Source: JBDLID01 sp039715055 (GTDB taxonomy: Bacteria; Desulfobacterota; Desulfobulbia; Desulfobulbales; Desulfocapsaceae). From it: DNA of 11,745 bases. Made by a program: the position numbers and the translations under genes. Below are positions 5,981 through 11,745 of this stretch, piece by piece. The notes beneath the pieces are model-generated. The model made no database searches. It worked only from the letters and a program-made list of their open reading frames with translations, and was not told the origin of the DNA. The stretch lies in NCBI GenBank assembly GCA_039715055.1, contig JBDLID010000097.1, forward strand, positions 1 through 11,745. Direction: 5' to 3'. Numbering within the stretch: position 1 is the stretch's first letter; each line of letters opens with the position of its first letter.

Positions 5981-6630
5981 GAGTGGCAGGCGGCAGCAAT
6001 AAAATCGAGGATGCCTATCACATCCTGCTCGAACATTTTGGCCCTCAGGACTGGTGGCCGGCTGAGTCACCCTTTGAGGTCATGGTTGGTGCCGTGCTCA
6101 CTCAGAACACCAACTGGCAAAACGTTGAAAAGGCGATTGGTCGTCTGAAAGAGGCTGATCTCCTCAGTTTTGATAGATTGCTGCAGTTGGGGCTCACCGA
6201 GCTTGCCGAATATATCCGTCCCGCCGGCTATTATAATCTCAAGGCTGGCCGTCTCAAAAACCTCCTGCAGATGATTGATGAGCGCTACGACGGTGACCTT
6301 GACGCCCTTTTTCAGGAGTATCCCGATGACGGCAGGGCGGCTCTTCTTGCAGTGAAGGGCGTTGGGCCGGAAACTGCCGACTCGATTCTGCTCTACGCCG
6401 GAGGGCATCCGGTGTTCGTGGTGGATGCCTATACCCACCGGGTGTTCTCACGACACAACCTTGTCCCCGAGGAAAGCAGCTACTGGGAGATTCAGCAGGC
6501 CTTTTCAGACAGCCTGGATGAGGATGCGTCGCTGTTCAACGAGTACCATGCTCTCATCGTCACTGTGGCAAAAAAATACTGTAAGAAAAAATCACCGGAC
6601 TGTGACAACTGTCCGTTAAAAGACCTGTAA
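5977..6630 (+). CDS. Endonuclease III-like DNA glycosylase (COG2231/MagIII type)
   Basis: This 217-aa protein of the HhH-GPD superfamily should excise damaged bases (3-methyladenine-type in characterised relatives) from DNA. The segment VGAVLTQNTNWQNVEKAI (37-54) is typical of this subfamily. The helix-hairpin-helix is at 123-141 (VKGVGPETADSILLYA) and the catalytic aspartate is D150 in FVVDAYTHRVFSR. The lyase lysine of true endonuclease III is replaced by Glu (E132), so it is probably a monofunctional glycosylase. The C-terminus has C202-x6-C209-x2-C212, but the protein ends 5 residues later, just where the fourth ligand of the classical 4Fe-4S loop would be. The start is a GTG overlapping the phosphofructokinase stop (GTGA); a GTG at 5983, 9 nt after GGGAGA (5968-5973), is an alternative. 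Translation is probably coupled to the kinase gene. Confidence 0.9.
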   Translation: MRVAGGSNKIEDAYHILLEHFGPQDWWPAESPFEVMVGAVLTQNTNWQNVEKAIGRLKEADLLSFDRLLQLGLTELAEYIRPAGYYNLKAGRLKNLLQMIDERYDGDLDALFQEYPDDGRAALLAVKGVGPETADSILLYAGGHPVFVVDAYTHRVFSRHNLVPEESSYWEIQQAFSDSLDEDASLFNEYHALIVTVAKKYCKKKSPDCDNCPLKDL

Positions 6631-6727
6631 ACTGTTCAGTAATTGATGGCCCGACAGGTTTGCCGGCCCAAACTGGTGTGGCATGGCAGTGGAGCAGCAA
6701 ACCAGCGGCAGGAAAACGTTAACAGGG

Positions 6728-9700
6728 TCAGTTCTTGTCCTCCAGAAGATCTCTCACCATTTCCTCTATCATCTCCTTGGGAAACCCCATTCGAATCAGT
6801 GACTGACGGTAGTCTTTGAGCACCCGGTTGGCCTTCATGGGGGATTTTGCACGGACATAAAGTTTATAAAGCAGCCGCGTCAGCTCATCGTCGTTGAGTT
6901 TCAGTGAAAACAGTTTTTCGACCACTTCAATGGCTTCATCCAGATGGCCGGTCTCTGCCAACTGGTTGGCCTGTCGTTCACAGAACCTGCAAAAGGTGTT
7001 GGATGTTTGTTCGCCAAAGTCATAAAGCCTGTCATACTGGAATAATTCAGCTGGAAAAGGTGACTGAAAAGTGTTGAACACTTCAGTGAAATAACAACCG
7101 GCCTGCCACGTTTTTGACTCCTGCATGGCCCGCAGTCCTTTTTTACCCAGATCCAAAACCGTATCACAGTCCAGGGTGTAGTCTTTTAGACGCAGAATTC
7201 CTTTTTTGAGCTCAATGTGGTCGGTGCCCGTTTTGCCCAGGTGTTTAACCAGACTTTTTTTCAGGCGGCGATGGAGGGTGTCGATACTTTTTCTGGCTTT
7301 TTCCGGGGGGCTGTCGGGCCAGAACTGGAGCTGCAGGTGATCGAGGCTGATCCCCTGTTTTCCGGAAGCAGCCAGCAGACCAAAAAGATTCCGTTGGTTG
7401 CGTGTCAGGGATCCGATATCGAGCTTCCTGTCGGCCAGGGTGATCTCTGTAGTGTTGAGCAGGGAGATTTGCAGAAGAAAGAATTGCTGTCCATCATCTG
7501 TGAAGCTGCAGTGAAGTGATTTCTGAGCAAGGTTCAGGGCAAAGCTTTTCTGCACGTTATGTTTGACCGCCAGGCTGAGAAGATTGGCCACAAACTTTGG
7601 ATGCCAGCCCCAGAAGTAATCATAGTCCGCTTCCTGCATGAGATTGAGAAGGCGGTTAAGTGCTTTCTGGCCCTGGTCTGTTCTATTCAGCTGGAACAGG
7701 CAGAAGCATTTCTGTGCCAGCCCGCAGACCTGCAGGTATGGAGACTGGAGGTTCCCGGCTTGTTCGATTGCATCTTCGAGTTGTTCGAGTCCTTCTGTTT
7801 CCTGGTCTGTACGAATCAACACGGCAGCCCGAAGGATCAGGTGGAGAATGGCGGCAAATTTGCCGCCGGCTGTTTGCCGGAGTCTGGCGGCTTCTTTGAT
7901 GAGTGTTCTTGCCTCCTGTTTTTTGCCGGACAGGACAAGCGTGTAGGATTTCCACTGCAGCAGTTGGCTGCGCATATGTTCGGTTGCCGCACTGGCCGAG
8001 ATGGAGAGGCCGGATTCGAAAAACTCGATGGCCTTGTCCAGGTTCCCCTTGCCGACCTGGTTGCATCCGTTCCAGAGGTACAGGTAAGGGGCGGCAATGG
8101 TCTGCTTGATAACCCGTTCGTCGATCTGGTCAAGTATGGACTTGTTGATATATTGAAAGTGTTCAAAACGTCCATGCATACAGAGGTGGCACAGCTCCAT
8201 TATCCTCAGTGTGAGGCGGTTGGAGACGCTGACCAGCGGATCATTGAGAAAGGATTGGGCCTGTTCGTTGATTCCCAGAAAACGGCTGGTTTCACCGCGG
8301 TGAAGGTGGATGTAGCCGAGAATGAAATAGCAGGAGGCGATGAAGTTTTTGGCCCCGAGTTTTACCGCCATGTTAATGGCAAAATCACCATAGGCAGAGG
8401 CTTTTTTCATGTCACCGGTGAAGAAACAGAACCCGGCAGCCAGGTTTCGTGCCGCCTGTATGACCTGGAGAGGTGCTAAGTGGACTTTATGATTTTCAAG
8501 GAGTTCTTCTGTTCTGGCCAGGAGTGTGGTGCCGGTGTGGTAACGGCCGGAGACCACGAAGTGGTAATAGATAAGCTGTGAGCAGGCAAGAAGCTCCCCG
8601 TGCTCGTCACCATCGCCTGCCAGTTGTTGTCGGCTGCTCTCAAGGAAGGACAGGGTTTTTTGCGGGGCAACATCACCATAGACCAGTCCGGCGAACAGGC
8701 ATAGCCAGCCGTGCTTGAGAAGTCGTTCTTCCGGAACACCTTCAAGCAGGCGGAGCAGGCTGATATTACGGTTGGCGGCAAGAAGCGGCATACCGTGATG
8801 CTTGACGATGGACTCCATTTTGGAGTAGGCCTCACTGTGCAATGCGATGGTCAGTCCACGCATAATCTGCCCTTTTGCAAGGTAATAATCACAGGCCGTG
8901 GTGCGGATCTGCTGCAGCTCTTTTGGAGAGAAAAGCTGCTCGGCGCGGCTTCTTAAAAAATCGCGAAAGAGGTGGTGAAAACCAAACAGGTTATTCTTCT
9001 GATTCAGTCTGCGCAGGAAATGATTATCCCGACAGAGCAAATCAAGTTGCGTACCAAGGTCTTCGAGACCGGTGATCGTTATTGCCAGTGGTAAATGAAT
9101 CTCATCAAGGAGTGAACACTGAAGGAGCGGTCGGTAAAGAGTTTCGGGGATCTGGGCGAGGATCTCGTTTTGAAAATAATCAAGCCTGTTGTCCTCGATT
9201 GTGTTGTCGGGCAGTTGGATTTGATTGACATCAGGACCGCCGCTGGTGGCAATTATGATCCCCATGACCCAGCCCTCTGTTTTTTGACAAATCTCATCCG
9301 CCTGTTGCAGGGGGATCTCGTCCCAGCCAAGGGTGGAGACCAGGCCTGCAACCTCACTCCCTGTAAATGCCAGGTCCATATTGGTGAAAACCTGGCTGTA
9401 GCCGTTGTGTTGGATAAGCCTGCCTGGAATTCTGACACTTCTGCGACTGGTGAGAATGAAGTTGACTCTTGCCGGCGCAGAGTCGATGAGATGGCCTAAC
9501 AGTTCGCAGGTGGCATCTTCCGGTCCGATGAGGTGAAGATCGTCAAAGACCAGGTAGAGATCTTCTTTCAGCAGTCTGTCAAGATCGTGAAGGAGAAGGT
9601 TGACCCACTGGGTAAGATCGTTCTGGCTTACCTCCCCCTCATCAAGAAGTTCCAGGTAAGCCTCACCGTTGAAGCCCGGCAGGTTTATCCGACAGTTGAG

Positions 9701-9988
9701 CAGCAGGGCGGTGAAAAATGAAACAGGGTCAGAATCATTGACATCCACCTGGTGCCAGAGAAAAGGAAGTTGATGATGACGAAGGAACCGGTAGGCCTGG
9801 GTGGTCTTACCCTGGCCGGCCTGGCAGGAGAAAATGATGATTTTTTTAGCTGCCCAACCCCGTTTTTCAAAGAGCTGCTGCGGACGCAATCGTACCAGAT
9901 CGTGTGAGGAGTCCGTCAGCGGCGGTTGAAATTTGTTGGGCGGATAGGCGGCGCAGATATGGGAAAAGGTCTGGACGTACCGACTCAT
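6728..9988 (-). CDS. MalT-like ATPase/TPR transcriptional regulator with C-terminal winged helix and BTAD
   Basis: This 1086-aa protein appears to be a STAND-type signal-integrating transcription regulator. The N-terminal ATPase has a P-loop CQAGQGKTT (55-63), similar to MalT SPAGYGKTT, Walker B LVFDDLHL (146-153) and LTSRR (179-183). A winged-helix-like and linker part runs to about 370. Helical TPR-like repeats fill about 375-830, the usual ligand or partner-sensing region. The C-terminus is not the LuxR helix-turn-helix of MalT: residues 861-943 resemble an OmpR/SARP-type winged helix (LTRNQRNLFGLL, then a HIELKKGILRLKDY wing), and 945-1084 look like the bacterial transcriptional activator domain (BTAD). 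ATP-bound oligomers would be expected to activate transcription. The inducer and targets are unknown. GAGGT 5 nt before the ATG supports the start. It converges on the glycosylase gene. Confidence 0.88.
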   Translation of the reverse strand: MSRYVQTFSHICAAYPPNKFQPPLTDSSHDLVRLRPQQLFEKRGWAAKKIIIFSCQAGQGKTTQAYRFLRHHQLPFLWHQVDVNDSDPVSFFTALLLNCRINLPGFNGEAYLELLDEGEVSQNDLTQWVNLLLHDLDRLLKEDLYLVFDDLHLIGPEDATCELLGHLIDSAPARVNFILTSRRSVRIPGRLIQHNGYSQVFTNMDLAFTGSEVAGLVSTLGWDEIPLQQADEICQKTEGWVMGIIIATSGGPDVNQIQLPDNTIEDNRLDYFQNEILAQIPETLYRPLLQCSLLDEIHLPLAITITGLEDLGTQLDLLCRDNHFLRRLNQKNNLFGFHHLFRDFLRSRAEQLFSPKELQQIRTTACDYYLAKGQIMRGLTIALHSEAYSKMESIVKHHGMPLLAANRNISLLRLLEGVPEERLLKHGWLCLFAGLVYGDVAPQKTLSFLESSRQQLAGDGDEHGELLACSQLIYYHFVVSGRYHTGTTLLARTEELLENHKVHLAPLQVIQAARNLAAGFCFFTGDMKKASAYGDFAINMAVKLGAKNFIASCYFILGYIHLHRGETSRFLGINEQAQSFLNDPLVSVSNRLTLRIMELCHLCMHGRFEHFQYINKSILDQIDERVIKQTIAAPYLYLWNGCNQVGKGNLDKAIEFFESGLSISASAATEHMRSQLLQWKSYTLVLSGKKQEARTLIKEAARLRQTAGGKFAAILHLILRAAVLIRTDQETEGLEQLEDAIEQAGNLQSPYLQVCGLAQKCFCLFQLNRTDQGQKALNRLLNLMQEADYDYFWGWHPKFVANLLSLAVKHNVQKSFALNLAQKSLHCSFTDDGQQFFLLQISLLNTTEITLADRKLDIGSLTRNQRNLFGLLAASGKQGISLDHLQLQFWPDSPPEKARKSIDTLHRRLKKSLVKHLGKTGTDHIELKKGILRLKDYTLDCDTVLDLGKKGLRAMQESKTWQAGCYFTEVFNTFQSPFPAELFQYDRLYDFGEQTSNTFCRFCERQANQLAETGHLDEAIEVVEKLFSLKLNDDELTRLLYKLYVRAKSPMKANRVLKDYRQSLIRMGFPKEMIEEMVRDLLEDKN

Positions 9989-10031
9989 CTATACCTCGTT
10001 TAGCAGGTTTTCCCGGAAGCGATAACAACGC

Positions 10032-10042
10032 TCAGGGGTGTC
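10032..10042. repeat. Direct repeat copy 1 upstream of the regulator gene
   Basis: TCAGGGGTGTC here matches TCAGGGGTATC at 10098-10108 at 10 of 11 bases, with starts 66 bp apart (about six helical turns). The pair brackets the palindrome at 10046-10069 within 45-120 bases of the regulator start. It is a candidate activator-binding motif. Confidence 0.4.
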
Positions 10043-10045
10043 AAC

Positions 10046-10069
10046 TTCTCACAACAATCTTTGTGAGAA
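10046..10069. promoter_or_regulatory. 9-6-9 palindrome, candidate operator of the regulator gene
   Basis: TTCTCACAA and TTGTGAGAA form perfect 9-bp arms around CAATCT, 58-81 bases upstream of the regulator start. The half-site TTGTGAG recalls sites bound by dimeric helix-turn-helix proteins. No U-run follows on the minus strand, so a terminator is unlikely. Confidence 0.5.
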
Positions 10070-10097
10070 AAATGGGTTAAGGGGAGCAAAAGATAGT

Positions 10098-10108
10098 TCA
10101 GGGGTATC
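10098..10108. repeat. Direct repeat copy 2 upstream of the regulator gene
   Basis: TCAGGGGTATC is the second copy of the 11-bp motif at 10032-10042. The 10-mer TTCAGGGGTA around it (10097-10106) also occurs at 4669-4678, just upstream of the HesB-like gene's ribosome-binding site and in the same orientation relative to the gene. Confidence 0.4.
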
Positions 10109-10177
10109 CTATCTTCCCGCCGATGTCAACCGCTGAAGCAGATTTAATTGAGATAATGATTTTGCAGGGTTGGCCGG

Positions 10178-10936
10178 TCAGGAGTCGCCAGGGTCAGTAG
10201 AGGAGCGGTGATGCAGAAATTGGCGGCAGATGCCGCGGATTATCTTGGTTTCTTTGGCGGAAAGCCTTATCCGTCCAAGGAATTGGCGGATGTTGCGCAT
10301 GTAGTAGTCGTGGGTTTTGTCCTGGAGAAAGTTGATTTGCAGCAGGGCATTTTCCAGATGGTCGTACATCCCCTCCAGCTCAAAGGTGGAGGCGAATTTG
10401 GTTGTCGGAACTTCGGTCCTGCGGTCGACAATCACCCCGTGGTAGATTTCATAGCAATGGATCGCCACGGCCTGGGCCAGATTCAGTGATGAAAAATCGT
10501 CGGTGGGAATGGCCGAGGCGTACTGGCAGTATTTGAGGTGATCGTTTGTCAGACCACTGGACTCAGGGCCAAAGAGAAAGGCCACTTCATTATTTTCCAG
10601 CAGGGGGTAAATTTCATCGACAACGGTGCGGGGCGTTTTTTCCTGAATACGCTGCCGCCCGCTCCGCGCAGTAGTGGCTACAACCTGACTGAAGGGCGCA
10701 AGGGCTTCTTCCAGGTTGTCGTGAAATGCCATTTTGTCAATGAGGTGGACAGCATGGTGGGTGGCCATTTTGGCCATTCTGTCATGTTCCGGATACTCCT
10801 GCCGCACCACAACAAGACGTGACAGCCCCATGTTCCACATGGTCCGGGCAGCGGCACCGATATTTTCCGGGTACTTCGGCTCCATCAGGACAATAGCGAC
10901 ATTGTCGAGGAGTGAAGAAGTCTTCGACCGGGTCAT
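10178..10936 (-). CDS. trmJ: TrmJ-type tRNA (cytidine/uridine-2'-O-)-methyltransferase
   Basis: This 252-aa SPOUT-fold enzyme uses S-adenosylmethionine to methylate ribose, most likely at position 32 of the tRNA anticodon loop as TrmJ does. The three SPOUT motifs are clear: PENIGAAARTMWNMG (23-37), FGPESSGLTNDHL (122-134) and SSLNLAQAVAI (149-159), which form the trefoil knot that binds the cofactor. The C-terminal extension with RNIRQFLGRIRLSAKETKI (214-232) matches the helical region that TrmJ uses for dimerisation and tRNA binding. TrmJ usually has FGRE in motif 2; here it is FGPE, so another tRNA or rRNA target within the TrmH/TrmJ group remains possible. The ATG at 10936 has AGGA close upstream. 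The gene lies 48 bp after the coiled-coil gene on the same strand. Confidence 0.9.
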   Translation of the reverse strand: MTRSKTSSLLDNVAIVLMEPKYPENIGAAARTMWNMGLSRLVVVRQEYPEHDRMAKMATHHAVHLIDKMAFHDNLEEALAPFSQVVATTARSGRQRIQEKTPRTVVDEIYPLLENNEVAFLFGPESSGLTNDHLKYCQYASAIPTDDFSSLNLAQAVAIHCYEIYHGVIVDRRTEVPTTKFASTFELEGMYDHLENALLQINFLQDKTHDYYMRNIRQFLGRIRLSAKETKIIRGICRQFLHHRSSTDPGDS

Positions 10937-10984
10937 TGTCCTGAGTAATCAAAAAAAGATTGGAGAAAGAGGTGCGGTCAGCGG

Positions 10985-11512
10985 TTATTGCTTGGGTGAC
11001 GACTTGGAAAGTGTGTCGTCAATGGAGATCCGGCTGATTTTTTCGTACTCTTCCACCTGCTTGTCCGGGCTGATCGGCATGAATCGTTTCAGCAGCGGCA
11101 TCATGCCTTTTTCAGATTTCTCAAAGACCTTTTCAGCTTCCTTGAGAGTGATCTGCCATGCAGGGGCAAAACCGGGTGCCTTTTCAAACATGATATCAAG
11201 GGCGGTCTGGTAGATGTAGTACTGCCGTATTTCTTTACGGCCCGCTTTCTGGTTCAGTGACTGAACGGTGATGCGGAGATTGTCACGTTCCTGGCGCAGG
11301 GTTTCCAGTTCATTTTTGCGTCGTTCGTTTTCCGTGGAATCTATTTCAAGCTTGGTGTGCAGGTGGGCCCGCAGTCGGCTGATTTCCTGGTTGAGCTCCC
11401 TGCGCCGCAGAAAACCCCGAATATAGATAACTATGCAGAGTACGGCGCCGAGGATGAGTCCCTTGGCAAAAGGGTTGGTGAGCATAGTGATGAACCAGCT
11501 GGTTTCTTCCAT
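10985..11512 (-). CDS. Membrane-anchored coiled-coil protein of unknown function
   Basis: I do not recognise this 175-aa protein. A single hydrophobic segment at about 16-32 (FAKGLILGAVLCIVIY) is followed at once by a basic RRR (36-38), so the C-terminal bulk should face the cytoplasm by the positive-inside rule. Residues 39-89 are charged and heptad-like, consistent with a coiled coil; after that comes a globular-looking part (KEIRQYYIYQTALDIMF at 93-109, then amphipathic helices to about 160). The start at 11512 is preferred over the ATG at 11536 because GGAGGA lies 8 nt upstream of it, whereas the longer version adds only MLYWRTLT. It could be a membrane tether or scaffold. It is upstream of and co-directional with the tRNA methyltransferase gene. 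Confidence 0.8.
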   Translation of the reverse strand: MEETSWFITMLTNPFAKGLILGAVLCIVIYIRGFLRRRELNQEISRLRAHLHTKLEIDSTENERRKNELETLRQERDNLRITVQSLNQKAGRKEIRQYYIYQTALDIMFEKAPGFAPAWQITLKEAEKVFEKSEKGMMPLLKRFMPISPDKQVEEYEKISRISIDDTLSKSSPKQ

Positions 11513-11541
11513 GGTTAAAGTCCTCCAATATAACAATCAAT

Positions 11542-11562
11542 CACCGCAGTTTTTTGGCGGTG
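11542..11562. repeat. Short inverted repeat upstream of the coiled-coil gene
   Basis: CACCGC and GCGGTG (6-bp arms) flank AGTTTTTTG, 30-50 bases before the start at 11512. On the minus strand no U-run follows, so it is not an intrinsic terminator. It may be a leader hairpin or operator, or chance. Confidence 0.25.
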
Positions 11563-11649
11563 TCAGATAAAATAAGTATTTTCCTGTTGCTGGAAAAATC
11601 TCCAAAGAATTTTTTTATGCGAATTCGCCTGCGAAGTCAAGTGTCCATC

Positions 11650-11745
11650 TTAGCGGGACGAGGTGTCTGATGGTGGCGAATCAACGATGTCGAAGCTGAT
11701 CCGGCCCCTCTGACGGTCAATCTCAACACAGACAACATGGATCAG
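11650..11745 (-). CDS. C-terminal end of a probable S1-domain protein (partial)
   Basis: The minus-strand frame entering from the right edge is open for 31 codons to a TAA at 11652-11650; both other minus frames stop within 7 codons. The residues include VVCVEIDRQRGRISFDIVD, which resembles the last strands of an S1 RNA-binding domain (the pattern VkVieiDrerrRIsls). The tail SPPSDTSSR is polar, as many such C-termini are. The rest lies outside the window, so the protein cannot be named; ribosomal protein S1, Tex, PNPase and RNase-type proteins all carry S1 domains. It is upstream of and co-directional with the coiled-coil gene. Confidence 0.5.
   Translation of the reverse strand: MIHVVCVEIDRQRGRISFDIVDSPPSDTSSR

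Noticed and set aside
6631..6727. Terminator between the converging glycosylase and regulator genes
   Set aside because: The best stem (around GGCCCG and CGGCCC, 6647-6669) has a C-C mismatch and no T-run on either strand.
7559..8479. A 306-aa plus-strand open frame inside the regulator gene
   Set aside because: It is antisense to a clear coding region, with no recognisable domain or start site.
11619..11628. GCGAATTCGC palindrome as terminator of the partial S1-type gene
   Set aside because: On the minus strand it is followed by a run of A, not T, and the stem has no room for a loop.

Overview
The window looks like a chromosomal segment of a Desulfobacterota (former Deltaproteobacteria) organism, possibly of the Desulfobulbales type. 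This is an inference. It rests on moderate GC content, an IscA/HesB-like carrier with an in-frame UGA of the kind known from selenocysteine-using anaerobes, a phosphofructokinase with mixed signature motifs, a MagIII/COG2231-type glycosylase and a MalT-like regulator with an activator domain. There is no rRNA, tRNA, insertion sequence, CRISPR array or prophage signal.

Layout. Bases 1-184 hold no gene. A minus-strand block reads, in transcription order, clpB (4123 to 1535), its own intrinsic terminator (1520-1481), a 93-aa PC4-like protein (1405 to 1124) and a TSUP-family membrane transporter (1078 to 185). Upstream of clpB is a minus-strand gene (4656 to 4315) that ordinary gene calling would shorten. 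It encodes a 113-aa HesB/IscA-like protein whose codon 36 is UGA, exactly where the first cluster-binding cysteine of A-type carriers sits. A 7-bp stem with a G-containing loop follows at a distance that fits a bacterial SECIS element. The gene ends in a near-perfect intrinsic terminator.

A 235-base divergent region with two short palindromes separates it from a plus-strand pair: a 6-phosphofructokinase (probable GTG start at 4892) and an overlapping endonuclease III-like DNA glycosylase. Converging on these is a large minus-strand gene (9988 to 6728). It encodes a 1086-aa regulator with an N-terminal MalT-like ATPase, a TPR-like middle, and a C-terminal winged helix plus bacterial transcriptional activator domain. 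Its upstream region carries a 9-6-9 palindrome flanked by two 11-bp direct repeats. Further upstream on the minus strand are a TrmJ-type tRNA methyltransferase, a membrane-anchored coiled-coil protein of unknown function, and the C-terminal end of a probable S1-domain protein cut by the window edge.

How the genes relate. Most are housekeeping (protein disaggregation, glycolysis, base repair, tRNA modification) and show no obvious shared pathway. The most notable item is the selenocysteine-containing HesB-like gene. The family is not new to science, but the gene is easily lost in annotation. The regulator and its putative operator region are the next most interesting. I see no convincing evidence for a wholly undescribed multi-gene system.
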